Of a DNA stretch of 64,000 bases, positions 24,068-33,025 are shown piece by piece; position 1 is the first letter of the stretch; the number at the start of each line of letters is the position of its first letter. The stretch covers positions 62,001 to 126,000 of the forward strand of contig CALAJN010000009.1 of the NCBI GenBank assembly GCA_937922675.1, written 5' to 3'. The notes under the pieces were generated by a model, which was given only the letters and a program-made list of their open reading frames with translations, was not told the DNA's origin and did no database searches. The translations under genes were made by a program, and so were the position numbers. Origin of the DNA: an uncultured Granulosicoccaceae bacterium. Lineage in GTDB: Bacteria > Pseudomonadota > Gammaproteobacteria > Granulosicoccales > Granulosicoccaceae.

Positions 24068-25501
24068 CTATTCAGCTGACGACACCTCAGAGCCGCTCAG
24101 CTCGAGCATATGCTCGATGCCGGCAATGCGGTCAGCAGCGTGGTGGTTGACGTAGAGAACCGTTGTCTCGCTTCCCGCACAGATGCGCTCTATCAGTGCG
24201 ATGACCAACTGACGGTTCACGTCGTCCAGCCCTAGACAGGGCTCATCGAGGATCAATAGTGGCGGATGCTTGACCATGGCACGCGCGATCAACACCAGAC
24301 GTTGATCGCCATAGGACAATTGATTGAACGGCTTGTCGGCACGCTCACTCATGCCGAGCAACTCAAGCCAGGCATCAGCGATGCGCCGTTGCTCGTCAGT
24401 GGCTTTTGTATACAGCCCGATACTGTCATGAAACCCGGATACGACAACATTCCGCAGACCGGTGCCAACCCTGTATTCCCACTGCAGAGCAGTAGACACA
24501 TATCCGATGTAGCGCTTGATCTCCCAGATGCTCTCACCTGAGCCACGTCGATAGCCAAACGCCATGATATCGTTGACATAGCATTGCGGATGGTCACCCG
24601 TTATCAGTGATAACAACCCGGTCTTGCCACTGCCATTTGGCCCTGACAACTGCCAGTGCTCGCCACGTTCTATGCGCCAATCAATACCTTCAAAAATCAC
24701 TGTGTCGCCATAACGAATGGTCGCGTTATTGAGCTGCACCAGGGGCTGAGTAGGGTCGAGTACCGGTAGCCGATCGACTGAGTCAGGTGGTGGGATCTGT
24801 AGATCACTCATCTTCAAGTGCAAGAGCTGACTCACGTCAGCCCACGCTGCCTGATCACTTCGACTGACACGGGACTGCAGCTGCCCATCATCTACCCAGG
24901 CGAGGTCGGTGACAAAGCCTGGCGTCTCGCTCATGCGATTGAGTACGAGAACGATAGTTACCTGCTTCGACAGCTGTTCAAGGTAGTCGCCAAGCTGCTC
25001 TTGAGTTGCGGCGTCCAGGCCATCAAAAGGCTCATCCAGGATCAGCAGATCCGGGCGGCTGGACATGGCTCGCACGATCATCAGCTTGCGTGTCTCACCG
25101 GTCGAGAGTTTGCGAAAAGCGCGATCGAGCAGCTTCTCCAGGCCAAAGGCGACGACCAGATCCATCGCGAGAGCAGCATCGCAGCCGTCATCGAACACCA
25201 TCTCACGCACCGGCGTCCCTTCCGAGATCACATCGAGTATGTCTGCATCGTCCTTGCGCCGTTCGGCTTCGATCAGCTCGGCCTGCGCCTCGTAAGACAC
25301 AAGAGCCACGCGCGCCGGAAGCCCATCAATGCTCCCGGCTGTGTAATCACCAAAGCCTGCGAGCACAGCAGCCAGTGCGGACTTGCCCGCACCGTTGGCA
25401 CCAAGCAACAACCAATGCTCACCGTGTGCTAGCTGCCAGTCGATCTCGTGAAGCTGAAAACGTCCATCGAAGTCAACTGACAGCCCATCGAGCCGTATCA
25501 C
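24068..25501 (-). CDS. modF: ModF-like tandem ABC ATPase
   Basis: A 477-residue protein of two fused ABC ATPase domains without membrane parts. Domain 1 has Walker A G-A-N-G-A-G-K-S (about residue 34), signature L-S-T-G-E-T-R-K, Walker B L-L-I-L-D-E-P-F-D-G-L-D. Domain 2 has G-P-N-G-S-G-K-T (about 289), L-S-Y-G-D-Q-R-L and L-L-I-L-D-E-P-C-L-G-L-D. The linker blocks G-Y-R-R-G-S-G-E-S-I-W-E-I-K and F-D-G-L-D-A-A-T match E. coli ModF (PhrA), linked to molybdate or photorepair by name but of unproven function. The start is GTG placed directly after the ilvC stop (TGAGTG), so translation is probably coupled to ilvC. Confidence 0.88.
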   Translation of the reverse strand: MIRLDGLSVDFDGRFQLHEIDWQLAHGEHWLLLGANGAGKSALAAVLAGFGDYTAGSIDGLPARVALVSYEAQAELIEAERRKDDADILDVISEGTPVREMVFDDGCDAALAMDLVVAFGLEKLLDRAFRKLSTGETRKLMIVRAMSSRPDLLILDEPFDGLDAATQEQLGDYLEQLSKQVTIVLVLNRMSETPGFVTDLAWVDDGQLQSRVSRSDQAAWADVSQLLHLKMSDLQIPPPDSVDRLPVLDPTQPLVQLNNATIRYGDTVIFEGIDWRIERGEHWQLSGPNGSGKTGLLSLITGDHPQCYVNDIMAFGYRRGSGESIWEIKRYIGYVSTALQWEYRVGTGLRNVVVSGFHDSIGLYTKATDEQRRIADAWLELLGMSERADKPFNQLSYGDQRLVLIARAMVKHPPLLILDEPCLGLDDVNRQLVIALIERICAGSETTVLYVNHHAADRIAGIEHMLELSGSEVSSAE

Positions 25502-26974
25502 TCAGACAATTCGCTTCATGTCTGACATGTAGCCACGTAGCTCAGCGCCGATCTTCTCTACCGGGTGCTCACGCAGTGCAGTATTGACTTCAATCAGGCG
25601 CGCATTGTCCACACCGAGATCGTTCAACTGCAGACCCCGACCGATGACATCACTCTTGACCGTCTTCATGAAATCAGCCAACAAGGGAACACAGGCGTGG
25701 TTATACAGATAACAACCATATTCTGCGGTATCCGAGATCGTCGCGTTCATTTCATAGAGTTTCTTGCGCGCGATCGTGTTAGCAATAAGCGGTGTCTCGT
25801 GCAGTGATTCGTAGTAGGCGGACTCTGCGATGATCCCCGCCGCTGTCATGGTCTCGAAGGCAAGCTCAACCCCGGCCTTGACCATTGCCACCATCAATAT
25901 GCCATTGTCAAAATACTCTTGCTCGCTGATCTCTACGTCACCGGCGGGTGTTTTCTCGTAGGCAGTCTCGGCAGTGTCAGCCCGCCATCCGAGCAGCTGT
26001 GCATCATCATTGGCCCAATCAGCCATCATGGTGCTGGAGAAAGTGCCGTCCATGATCTCGTCCTGATGCTTTTGATACAGAGGACGCATGATGTCCTTCA
26101 TCTGTTCGGCAAGTTCAAATGCGCGAATCTTGGCCGGGTTGGACAGTCTGTCCATCATGTGGGTGACACCACCGTACTTGAGCGCTTCGGTGGTGGTCTC
26201 CCAACCGTACTGGATGAGCTTGGAGGCATAGCCCGCGTCCACACCCTCTTCGATCATCTTGTCAAAGCACAAGAGCGACCCCGTCTGCAACATACCGCAA
26301 AGTATGGTTTGCTCCCCCATCAGATCAGACTTGACTTCAGCGATGAAGGAAGACTGCAGCACGCCTGCCTTGTGACCACCGGTACCGACGGCATAGGCCT
26401 TGGCAAGCGCCAGGCCCTCGCCCTTCGGATCATTGTCCTCGTGAACCGCGATCAGCGTTGGCACCCCGAAACCGCGTACGTATTCAGCGCGCACCTCAGA
26501 GCCCGGGCACTTTGGGGCGACCATGATGACGGTTAGATCTTCACGAACCTGCATGCCCTCTTCCACGATGTTGAACCCATGTGAATAGGACAGACAAGCG
26601 CCTTGCTTCATCAACGGCATGATGGCGTTGACCACTGCGGTGTGCTGCTTGTCCGGAGTCAGATTAAGGACAATGTCTGCCGTCGGGATCAATTCCTCAT
26701 AGGTGCCGACAGTGAAGCCGTTCTCTGTTGCGTTCTTCCAGGACTGACGTTTCTCTGCAATGGCTTCTGCGCGCAGGGTGTACGAGACGTCCAAACCACT
26801 ATCGCGCAGATTGAGACCTTGATTCAGGCCCTGGGCGCCGCAGCCCACCACGACCATCTTCTTGCCTCGTAGCGCCTCCACCCCATCGTCAAATTCATTC
26901 AGGTGCATGAATCGGCACTTCGCTAGCTCCTCGACCTGCAAACGTAGCGGGAGGGTGTTGAAGTAGTTGGCCAT
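25502..26974 (-). CDS. ilvC: Ketol-acid reductoisomerase (class II)
   Basis: A 490-residue enzyme of valine/isoleucine synthesis that isomerises and reduces acetolactate with NADPH and Mg. The N-terminus M-A-N-Y-F-N-T-L and the Rossmann [12 protein letters not shown] match E. coli IlvC, the long class II form. The Mg-binding block C-P-G-S-E-V-R-x-E-Y and the duplicated C-terminal knotted domain are present. The ATG at 26974 gives the canonical N-terminus. The gene is 1.8 kb away from its usual operon mates ilvIH, separated by a Kelch-protein gene on the other strand. Confidence 0.97.
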   Translation of the reverse strand: MANYFNTLPLRLQVEELAKCRFMHLNEFDDGVEALRGKKMVVVGCGAQGLNQGLNLRDSGLDVSYTLRAEAIAEKRQSWKNATENGFTVGTYEELIPTADIVLNLTPDKQHTAVVNAIMPLMKQGACLSYSHGFNIVEEGMQVREDLTVIMVAPKCPGSEVRAEYVRGFGVPTLIAVHEDNDPKGEGLALAKAYAVGTGGHKAGVLQSSFIAEVKSDLMGEQTILCGMLQTGSLLCFDKMIEEGVDAGYASKLIQYGWETTTEALKYGGVTHMMDRLSNPAKIRAFELAEQMKDIMRPLYQKHQDEIMDGTFSSTMMADWANDDAQLLGWRADTAETAYEKTPAGDVEISEQEYFDNGILMVAMVKAGVELAFETMTAAGIIAESAYYESLHETPLIANTIARKKLYEMNATISDTAEYGCYLYNHACVPLLADFMKTVKSDVIGRGLQLNDLGVDNARLIEVNTALREHPVEKIGAELRGYMSDMKRIV

Positions 26975-27342
26975 ACAGGTATCTCGGTCGACTATCAAAA
27001 TGGGTTGACTTTATGCGCCCGCGACCAATGACCTGGAGCGAGCAGACAAGCGTGAGCGCGATCAGGCAACACATCCCGGCCTCAAAAGCACCCTGGCCGG
27101 AGCCGCGAGAAGCCGCTTGTTGAGCCGCAAGGCGAGCCTGCGCAGCCGGCAATCCTACCTCGCAGCCGACGAGCCGTCCATCAAGCCCCGGATCTGCTGC
27201 CAGAGCGTGCACAGCTCACGAGCGGCCACACGGGTTCAAAACTCTGAATCAGCTCACATAAGACAGAAAGACAGCACGATTAGCTTCCGGATTTTGCCGG
27301 CGCCAGCCGACACAGTCTATTCCAGCTTTTCGTTCGACCTGC
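26975..27342. other. Divergent intergenic region between ilvC and the Kelch gene
   Basis: About 370 bases between a minus-strand and a plus-strand start. It should hold promoters for both genes. I see no Shine-Dalgarno of note before ilvC, no convincing -35/-10 pair, no leader peptide rich in Leu/Val/Ile and no further gene. Short open frames here look like noise. Confidence 0.5.
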
Positions 27343-28755
27343 ATGCCTCCTTCACTACTGGGTTTTTCCAATACTGCCGTGAGACACAACGACCGTTCAA
27401 TTCGCTGCATATCACTGCTTGTCGGCGCTGCCATAGCCAGCCTTGCCAATGTCGAGCTTGCCACGGCTGCCGACTGGGAATCCCTGCAACCGGCTTCACA
27501 CCCGCGCTCCGAAGGCACATTGATCAAGCATGGCGGCCACATCTTTCACTTGAATGGCTTTGATGCCGATATCGATATCCAGAATTCGGTTGAGCGATTC
27601 AACATCGCCACCGGTCAGTGGCAGACCGTGGCAGAAACCACTGATGCACCCGGCTTTCCGACGGCGCTTACACACAACGGCACTGTGGTCGTCGACGACG
27701 AAGCCTGGCTTATCGGCGGACGTGTCGGAGACCATCCAGGCCGTGTGACCGACCGAATCGTGATCCTGGATCTGGCGTCACACACGTGGCGAGAAGGACC
27801 CGAGCTGCCGGTGCCCTTCGCTGGCGGTGGCGCAGCGCTTGTGGATCGAAAAATTCATGTATTCGGCGGGCTCGACAACAGAGCACGTTGCGACGTTGAT
27901 ACCCACCTCAGGTACGACCTCGACAACCCCAGTGCAGGTTGGCAGGACATCAGCAACAGCGCCCCCTTTCCGATGCCGCGTAACCACTTCGCGACCGTCG
28001 TTCTCGACGATCTGATCTACGCGATTGGCGGACAGATTGGGCACGACCAATGTGACGCGCTCGAAGTGCAGCGGCTGCAAACACCCTTTGTGCATGTGTA
28101 TGACCCTGCAATCAATGACTGGGATCAGTTGGAAAACCTGCCTTGGTCGCAATCGCATGCCGAACCTTCAACCTTCGCTCACGAAGGACTTATCTGGTCT
28201 GTTGGCGGTCTGGTTCAAGGCGACCGAGTGCTGAGTTACGACCCTGCCGATGATGAATGGACATGGCGCCAGGATCTGGAATTGCCCACCAGACTGCTTG
28301 CGCCCGGTGCACGAATCCTGGGTGGAAACCGCTTGCACGTGTTCGGTGGAGGCGCACCTGATGTACGGGACCCCCGCACCGAGACCTGGGTAACCGTCGT
28401 GCCCGAGCTGGACGAGGAGCCCGTCGAAGAGCCCGTCGAAGAGCCCGTCGAGGAGACCGTCGAAGAGACCGTCGAAGAGACCGTCGACAGCCCCTTCACC
28501 GTGACGGTTGATCCGTCCGAACAAGACAACACCGTCGAAGCGTCCGAGGTGATTGACAATGCAAACAGCTCGGTCTCGATACCCGTCACCGACAATCAGG
28601 TGGCAAGGCCGAAGTCGGGCGGTGGTGCAGCGACAATCTGGTTCATGGCGCTTGTGCTCACAGCGGGCATTTCGCGTTGTTTCAGGGCCGGCCGTGTCGC
28701 TTCTGCGCTTGCATTCGCGGTGCGCTCCAAAACCCGGGACACGGCCGGCGACTAG
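27343..28755 (+). CDS. Exported Kelch-repeat protein with acidic linker and C-terminal hydrophobic tail
   Basis: A 470-residue protein. An N-terminal signal-like region (hydrophobic core about residues 22-38, A-T-A-A-D near 43) precedes a six-bladed-type Kelch propeller (about 50-345), with repeats containing G-G and W at regular spacing (I-G-G-R-V-G, V-F-G-G-L-D, I-G-G-Q-I-G, V-G-G-L-V-Q, V-F-G-G-G-A). A linker of E-P-V-E and E-T-V-E units (about 358-382) follows, then a short region and a tail of G-G-G, one hydrophobic helix and Arg residues. That ending resembles GlyGly-CTERM-type sorting signals. Alternative start: a GTG 38 bases inside. The gene is on the opposite strand inside the ilv/pss cluster. 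Function unknown; extracellular propeller. Confidence 0.85.
   Translation: MPPSLLGFSNTAVRHNDRSIRCISLLVGAAIASLANVELATAADWESLQPASHPRSEGTLIKHGGHIFHLNGFDADIDIQNSVERFNIATGQWQTVAETTDAPGFPTALTHNGTVVVDDEAWLIGGRVGDHPGRVTDRIVILDLASHTWREGPELPVPFAGGGAALVDRKIHVFGGLDNRARCDVDTHLRYDLDNPSAGWQDISNSAPFPMPRNHFATVVLDDLIYAIGGQIGHDQCDALEVQRLQTPFVHVYDPAINDWDQLENLPWSQSHAEPSTFAHEGLIWSVGGLVQGDRVLSYDPADDEWTWRQDLELPTRLLAPGARILGGNRLHVFGGGAPDVRDPRTETWVTVVPELDEEPVEEPVEEPVEETVEETVEETVDSPFTVTVDPSEQDNTVEASEVIDNANSSVSIPVTDNQVARPKSGGGAATIWFMALVLTAGISRCFRAGRVASALAFAVRSKTRDTAGD
28417..28488 (+). repeat. Six tandem 12-bp units (E-P/T-V-E linker)
   Basis: Six near-identical units GAG(CCC/ACC)GTCGA(A/G/C) lie in frame. The first three encode E-P-V-E, the last three E-T-V-E/D. 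Such short in-frame repeats can change in copy number by slippage and alter linker length. Confidence 0.93.
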
Positions 28756-28764
28756 TCAACTGCG

Positions 28765-29259
28765 CTACACGCGCAGCGCCTTGTCTCCTCTCGCGATCCC
28801 GGTAGCACCGGAGCGCACCACCTCGATGACATTGTCACGATTTACCGCATCGAGAAATGCCGTGAGTTTTTGATCATCCCCGGTGAGCTCTATGACGTAG
28901 CTGGTCTCGGTGACATCCAGCACGCGCCCGCGAAAGATATCGGTCAAACGTTTGATCTCTTCACGGCCTGATTCAACAGCTCGCACCTTGACGAGCATGA
29001 TCTCGCGCTCGATGAAATGCACTTCGGTCAAGTCTGTCAATCGAATTACATCAACGAGTTTGTTCAGCTGTTTAATGATTTGCTCAACCACCCGCTCGGT
29101 ACCACTGGTAGTGATGGTCATGCGCGATAGTGTCGGATCATGAGTCGGCGCAACCGTCAGCGACTCGATGTTATAGCCGCGTGCACTGAACAATCCCGAT
29201 ACGCGCGACAAGGCACCTGACTCGTTCTCCAGCAGTACAGAAATAACATGCCTCATCAC
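28765..29259 (-). CDS. ilvH: Acetolactate synthase small (regulatory) subunit
   Basis: A 164-residue regulatory subunit with an N-terminal ACT domain: V-L-L-E-N-E-S-G-A-L-S-R-V-S-G-L-F, then R-G-Y-N-I-E-S-L-T-V-A-P. The C-terminal half matches IlvH (V-E-S-G-R-E-E-I near residue 95). It confers valine feedback on the large subunit. The ATG at 29259 overlaps the ilvI stop (ATGA); the second ATG (29256) would match the E. coli start equally well. Its 3' end is only 9 bases from the convergent Kelch gene, with no terminator in between. Confidence 0.95.
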   Translation of the reverse strand: MMRHVISVLLENESGALSRVSGLFSARGYNIESLTVAPTHDPTLSRMTITTSGTERVVEQIIKQLNKLVDVIRLTDLTEVHFIEREIMLVKVRAVESGREEIKRLTDIFRGRVLDVTETSYVIELTGDDQKLTAFLDAVNRDNVIEVVRSGATGIARGDKALRV

Positions 29260-30974
29260 GCAAGCTCCCGTGCCGGGTTCAAGCGCATCTCGTGATGCCC
29301 CTTACCCGCCTCGATCATCGGGTACACATTTTCTGATTGGTCAGTCTGAAAGTCCATGAACACCAATCGGTCACGCATGCCAAACGCTTCTTTCATTGCT
29401 CCGTCAACATCAGCAGGATTTTCTATCCTCATGCCTACATGCCCGTAGCTCTCGGTAAGCTTCACAAAATCCGGCAAGGCATCCATGTAGGAATGCGAGT
29501 AGCGCTTTTCATAGCTGAACTCCTGCCATTGCCGGACCATGCCCATGTAGCGGTTGTTCAAGCACACCACCTTGACCGGCAAGTTGTATTGCAAACAGGT
29601 TGAGAGCTCCTGAATACACATTTGTATGCTTGCCTCACCTGTAATGCAGGCAACCATTTCGTCGGGGAAAGCGAGCTGCACACCAATGGCTGCAGGCAAA
29701 CCAAAACCCATGGTTCCAAGACCACCGGAATTGATCCAACGCCGCGGCTTGTCAAAACCATAGTACTGAGCGGCCCACATCTGATGCTGACCGACATCAG
29801 AGGTTATGTAGGCATCACCTCCGGTGACCCTGTGCAAAGCCTCGACAACGCTCTGAGGCTTGATCAGCTCCGAGCTCTTTTCATAAGCCAGACAATCGCT
29901 TTCCTGCAAATCACGCAACCGCTTCCACCACACAGCCAGCGCCTCCGCGTCTGGGCGACGATCGGTTTCTCTGAGCAGCTTGATCATGGCTTCGAGCACT
30001 TGCCCTACGTGTCCGACTATGGGCACATCGACGGTCACGGTCTTGGAGATTGACGCTGGATCCACATCAACGTGCACGATCTTCGCATTCGGGCAGAAAC
30101 TTGCCGTCTCACCGGTCACCCGATCATCAAAACGAGCTCCAATAGCGATGAGGACGTCGCACTCATGCATCCCGATGTTGGCCTCAACAGTGCCATGCAT
30201 TCCGAGCATGCCGAGGTTCTGCTTGTCAGAGGCGGGATAGGCGCCAAGCCCCATCAAGGTCTGGGTGATCGGGTAGCCGAGCTCACGCGTGAAATCGATC
30301 AGCTGCTCGGCAGCTTCGCCAAGTACCACCCCCCCGCCTGAGTAGATCATCGGACGCTTTGCAGACAGAATGAGATCCACCGCTTTTCTGATCTGGCCAG
30401 GGTGACCCTGCACGGCCGGCGCATAGGAGCGCATGCTGATCTCCTTCGGGTAGACGAACGGCACCTTGACGCCAGGTGTAGTGAAGTCCTTGGGTATATC
30501 AACGACCACTGGGCCAGGACGACCTGTGGTTGCCACGTGAAAGGCCTTTTTCAGTGTCGTCGCAAAGTTCTCGAGTGAGTCGACCAGAAAGTTGTGCTTT
30601 ACGCATGGGCGCGTGATGCCCACGCAGTCCACTTCCTGGAAGGCATCCGAACCGATGAAGCGACTCTGCACCTGACCCGACAAGACGACCATGGGTATTG
30701 AGTCCATGAACGCTGTTGCTATACCGGTTACGGCATTGGTGGCTCCAGGGCCGGATGTGACCAGAACAACCCCGGGTTTGCCAGTCGCCCGTGCGTAACC
30801 GTCGGCCGCATGCGTGGCCCCTTGCTCGTGTCGCACAAGAATGTGCTTGACCGAGTTTTGCTCATACAAGGCATCGTAGATATGCAGTACCGCGCCGCCC
30901 GGATAGCCGAAGATAAACTCGACCCCCTCTTCTTTCAGCGCTTCGATCAGGATTTCGCCGCCCGATAATTCCAT
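29256..30974 (-). CDS. ilvI: Acetolactate synthase large (catalytic) subunit
   Basis: A 572-residue ThDP-dependent enzyme, first committed step of branched-chain amino-acid synthesis. The N-terminal F-G-Y-P-G-G-A-V-L with catalytic Glu in V-R-H-E-Q-G-A, the FAD-associated middle domain, and the ThDP motif G-E-A-S-I-Q-M ... N-N-R-Y-M-G-M-V-R-Q-W-Q near residue 450-480 are intact; note GEAS where many enzymes have GDGS/GDAS. The ATG at 30974 gives M-E-L-S-G-G-E-I, matching the family; a start at 31013 is possible. It forms ilvI-ilvH. Confidence 0.95.
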   Translation of the reverse strand: MELSGGEILIEALKEEGVEFIFGYPGGAVLHIYDALYEQNSVKHILVRHEQGATHAADGYARATGKPGVVLVTSGPGATNAVTGIATAFMDSIPMVVLSGQVQSRFIGSDAFQEVDCVGITRPCVKHNFLVDSLENFATTLKKAFHVATTGRPGPVVVDIPKDFTTPGVKVPFVYPKEISMRSYAPAVQGHPGQIRKAVDLILSAKRPMIYSGGGVVLGEAAEQLIDFTRELGYPITQTLMGLGAYPASDKQNLGMLGMHGTVEANIGMHECDVLIAIGARFDDRVTGETASFCPNAKIVHVDVDPASISKTVTVDVPIVGHVGQVLEAMIKLLRETDRRPDAEALAVWWKRLRDLQESDCLAYEKSSELIKPQSVVEALHRVTGGDAYITSDVGQHQMWAAQYYGFDKPRRWINSGGLGTMGFGLPAAIGVQLAFPDEMVACITGEASIQMCIQELSTCLQYNLPVKVVCLNNRYMGMVRQWQEFSYEKRYSHSYMDALPDFVKLTESYGHVGMRIENPADVDGAMKEAFGMRDRLVFMDFQTDQSENVYPMIEAGKGHHEMRLNPARELA

Positions 30975-31539
30975 GGTGCTAGTCTCTCGCGCGCCGGGAC
31001 ACGTCATCCTCATCTAGCCCCGATGGCATTGGCAGGATCCGCTTGCAGGCGCTATGGATTGTGTGAGTAGACGCCAATCCGCCCGATCATCGGACCCCCG
31101 ATCATCAAGCCTAGTGACGCATGAATGTTCGCGAAGGTGGCTCACGGCATTGCCTACGATCCGCAATTGCAGGTGGATCGAGAGCACGAATCTCGGGGCA
31201 TTGGACGGGTGCGGTTGGTCCGTCGTTACAGTCTCGCGCGCCGGTAGCGTCGAGCTGCCTGAGATTCTGCCGCGGGGCCTGATCGTGTCGTCCCCTCAAC
31301 GCCCCGAGTATAACCAATCGTCACGCTGTAAAGCGACGGTACGGCGGCTTGTCACAGGCTCCGTGATAGATTGTCACGGAGTGCGCACTATTCTTGCAAA
31401 CATAGTTCTCCCGTTGCCGACCCATTGCCTGGACGCCTGCTCACCTGAGCACCCGGGACCGGTAGCAAATACGATTTGATCGCCACGTTCAACAGCCCGC
31501 TTGCCGTATTCAAGAACTCAAGCAGTACGTAGAGCCGCG
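30975..31539. other. Divergent intergenic region between ilvI and the M48 protease
   Basis: About 560 bases with no supported gene. It must hold promoters for ilvIH (minus) and the protease (plus). I see a direct repeat of CCGATCATC (near 31083 and 31099) and one good inverted repeat (31359-31381, listed separately). Open frames at 31054-31479 (plus) and 31388-31714 (minus) lack any family resemblance and one overlaps the protease gene, so they are not called. Confidence 0.5.
31359..31381. promoter_or_regulatory. Inverted repeat, possible operator or hairpin
   Basis: CTCCGTGA and TCACGGAG form a perfect 8-bp inverted repeat around 7 bases. There is no T run, so it is not a classical terminator. 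It lies about 160 bases before the protease start and 385 before ilvI, so it could be a regulator site for either gene. Confidence 0.4.
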
Positions 31540-33006
31540 ATGCGACGTGGCGCTCGTGGTCATCTTCGCGTGACGGCGGCGTTGCGTTGCGCCCTGAGCG
31601 CTGTCGTGGCTCTGTTCCTTTTTCTACCTGCGTCGGCACAACAGAACCTGCCGACCATGGGTGAGCCGGCCGACAGCGCACTCTCGCCGGTTGAGGAGCA
31701 ACAACTCGGTGCACAGTTCATGCGGCAGATTCGGGCTCGTTTGCCACTCGTGCGCGACACCGAGATCGGCGAGTACATCCAAACATTGGGCGAACGTCTC
31801 GCCTTTGCTTCCGGACGTGGAAGCGAGGCCTCGTTCACGTTCTTTGTCATCGATGACCCGGCGGTCAATGCCTTTGCCATACCGGGTGGTTACATCGGTG
31901 TTTATGTCGGTCTGGTTGAAGCGATGGCGAAAGAGGAGCAACTCGCAGGTGTTCTCGCTCATGAAGTTGCCCACGTGACCCAGCGCCATCATGCACGCGC
32001 TTTTGCAACAGGCCAGCGCGCCTCTCTGAATACAGCCGCCGCCGTCATGGCGGCCATCTTGATCGGCGCAGCCTCGCCAGAGGCCGGACAGGCCGCTCTT
32101 GCAGCAGGACTGGCAGCAACCCAACAACGCGCGATCAATTTCACGCGTGCAAATGAGGTAGAGGCCGACCGTATCGGTATAGAAATACTCGCCAATGCGC
32201 AGTTTGATCCCAGCGCGATGGCGGAGTCCTTCACGATTTTGCGACGTAAGAACAATCTCAACACTTCAGGTCTGCAACTGGAATATCTGCGCACCCACCC
32301 ATTGGACGACAACCGCATAGCAGAAGCTCGGGATCGCGCCGATGGCTTGCCGGAAAAAACCCGCAGCGTGGCGGTGGACTACGCCTTGTTCAGGGCTCGC
32401 CTGGCAGTGCTGACAGCTGAGGACGAGGCCGCCCTCACGCGCGCGTACACCGCTCAGGCTCAACGAAACCCCGATGCCGAGAGCCGTTACGCACTCGCCT
32501 TGCTAGCCTTGCGCGCCAATCAACTCGACGAGGCTGACGCCCAACTGGATGCCTTGCCGCCGCGTGTTCAGAGACACCTTATGGTCAGGCTTCTGCGAAG
32601 CGACGTACTCGTCGCGAAAGGCGAATCGGGTACCTCAGCCAAGTTGCTCGAGGAACTCGATGCCCTGAACCCTGGCCGATACTCCATTGTTGAACGTCGA
32701 CTACAGGGCTTGCAAAAAGCTCGACGCGCCGGCGCCGCCGAAGACATCGTCAATCGCTATCTTCGCGATGTGGATGCGCCCAATCCGCTTGCGTGGCGCA
32801 ATTTGGCAGCAATTCGGCAACGCATGGGTGATACCGCTGGCAGTCACGAGGCATTGGCTGATTACTTCGAGGCTCTGGATGAACTAGAGCGCGCACAAGG
32901 CCAACTAGAGTTGGCCTTGCGCCACGTTCCAACGGCCTCTCAGGACGAGCTGAGACTGCGTGCCAGCCTCAAGGCCATCAAGGACCGGATCGGTCGGCGC
33001 GGCTAA
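31540..33006 (+). CDS. BepA-like periplasmic M48 metalloprotease with TPR domain
   Basis: A 488-residue exported protease. Signal peptide to about residue 33 (A-S-A/Q-Q), M48 domain with zinc motif H-E-V-A-H at 141-145 and the third ligand in N-E-V-E-A-D-R-I-G near 203, then a TPR-rich C-terminal half (Ala/Leu/Arg helices from about 290). This matches BepA (YfgC), which helps assemble or degrade LptD and other outer-membrane proteins. The ATG at 31540 is chosen over a TTG 39 bases upstream because it gives a normal signal peptide. It is convergent with pckA. Confidence 0.9.
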   Translation: MRRGARGHLRVTAALRCALSAVVALFLFLPASAQQNLPTMGEPADSALSPVEEQQLGAQFMRQIRARLPLVRDTEIGEYIQTLGERLAFASGRGSEASFTFFVIDDPAVNAFAIPGGYIGVYVGLVEAMAKEEQLAGVLAHEVAHVTQRHHARAFATGQRASLNTAAAVMAAILIGAASPEAGQAALAAGLAATQQRAINFTRANEVEADRIGIEILANAQFDPSAMAESFTILRRKNNLNTSGLQLEYLRTHPLDDNRIAEARDRADGLPEKTRSVAVDYALFRARLAVLTAEDEAALTRAYTAQAQRNPDAESRYALALLALRANQLDEADAQLDALPPRVQRHLMVRLLRSDVLVAKGESGTSAKLLEELDALNPGRYSIVERRLQGLQKARRAGAAEDIVNRYLRDVDAPNPLAWRNLAAIRQRMGDTAGSHEALADYFEALDELERAQGQLELALRHVPTASQDELRLRASLKAIKDRIGRRG

Positions 33007-33025
33007 GCGGCCCGCGCCGGTTCAC

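Noticed and set aside
31054-31479. 141-residue open frame on the plus strand between ilvI and the protease
   Set aside because: No start context, no family resemblance and Ser/Arg/Cys-rich composition; probably noise in a regulatory region.
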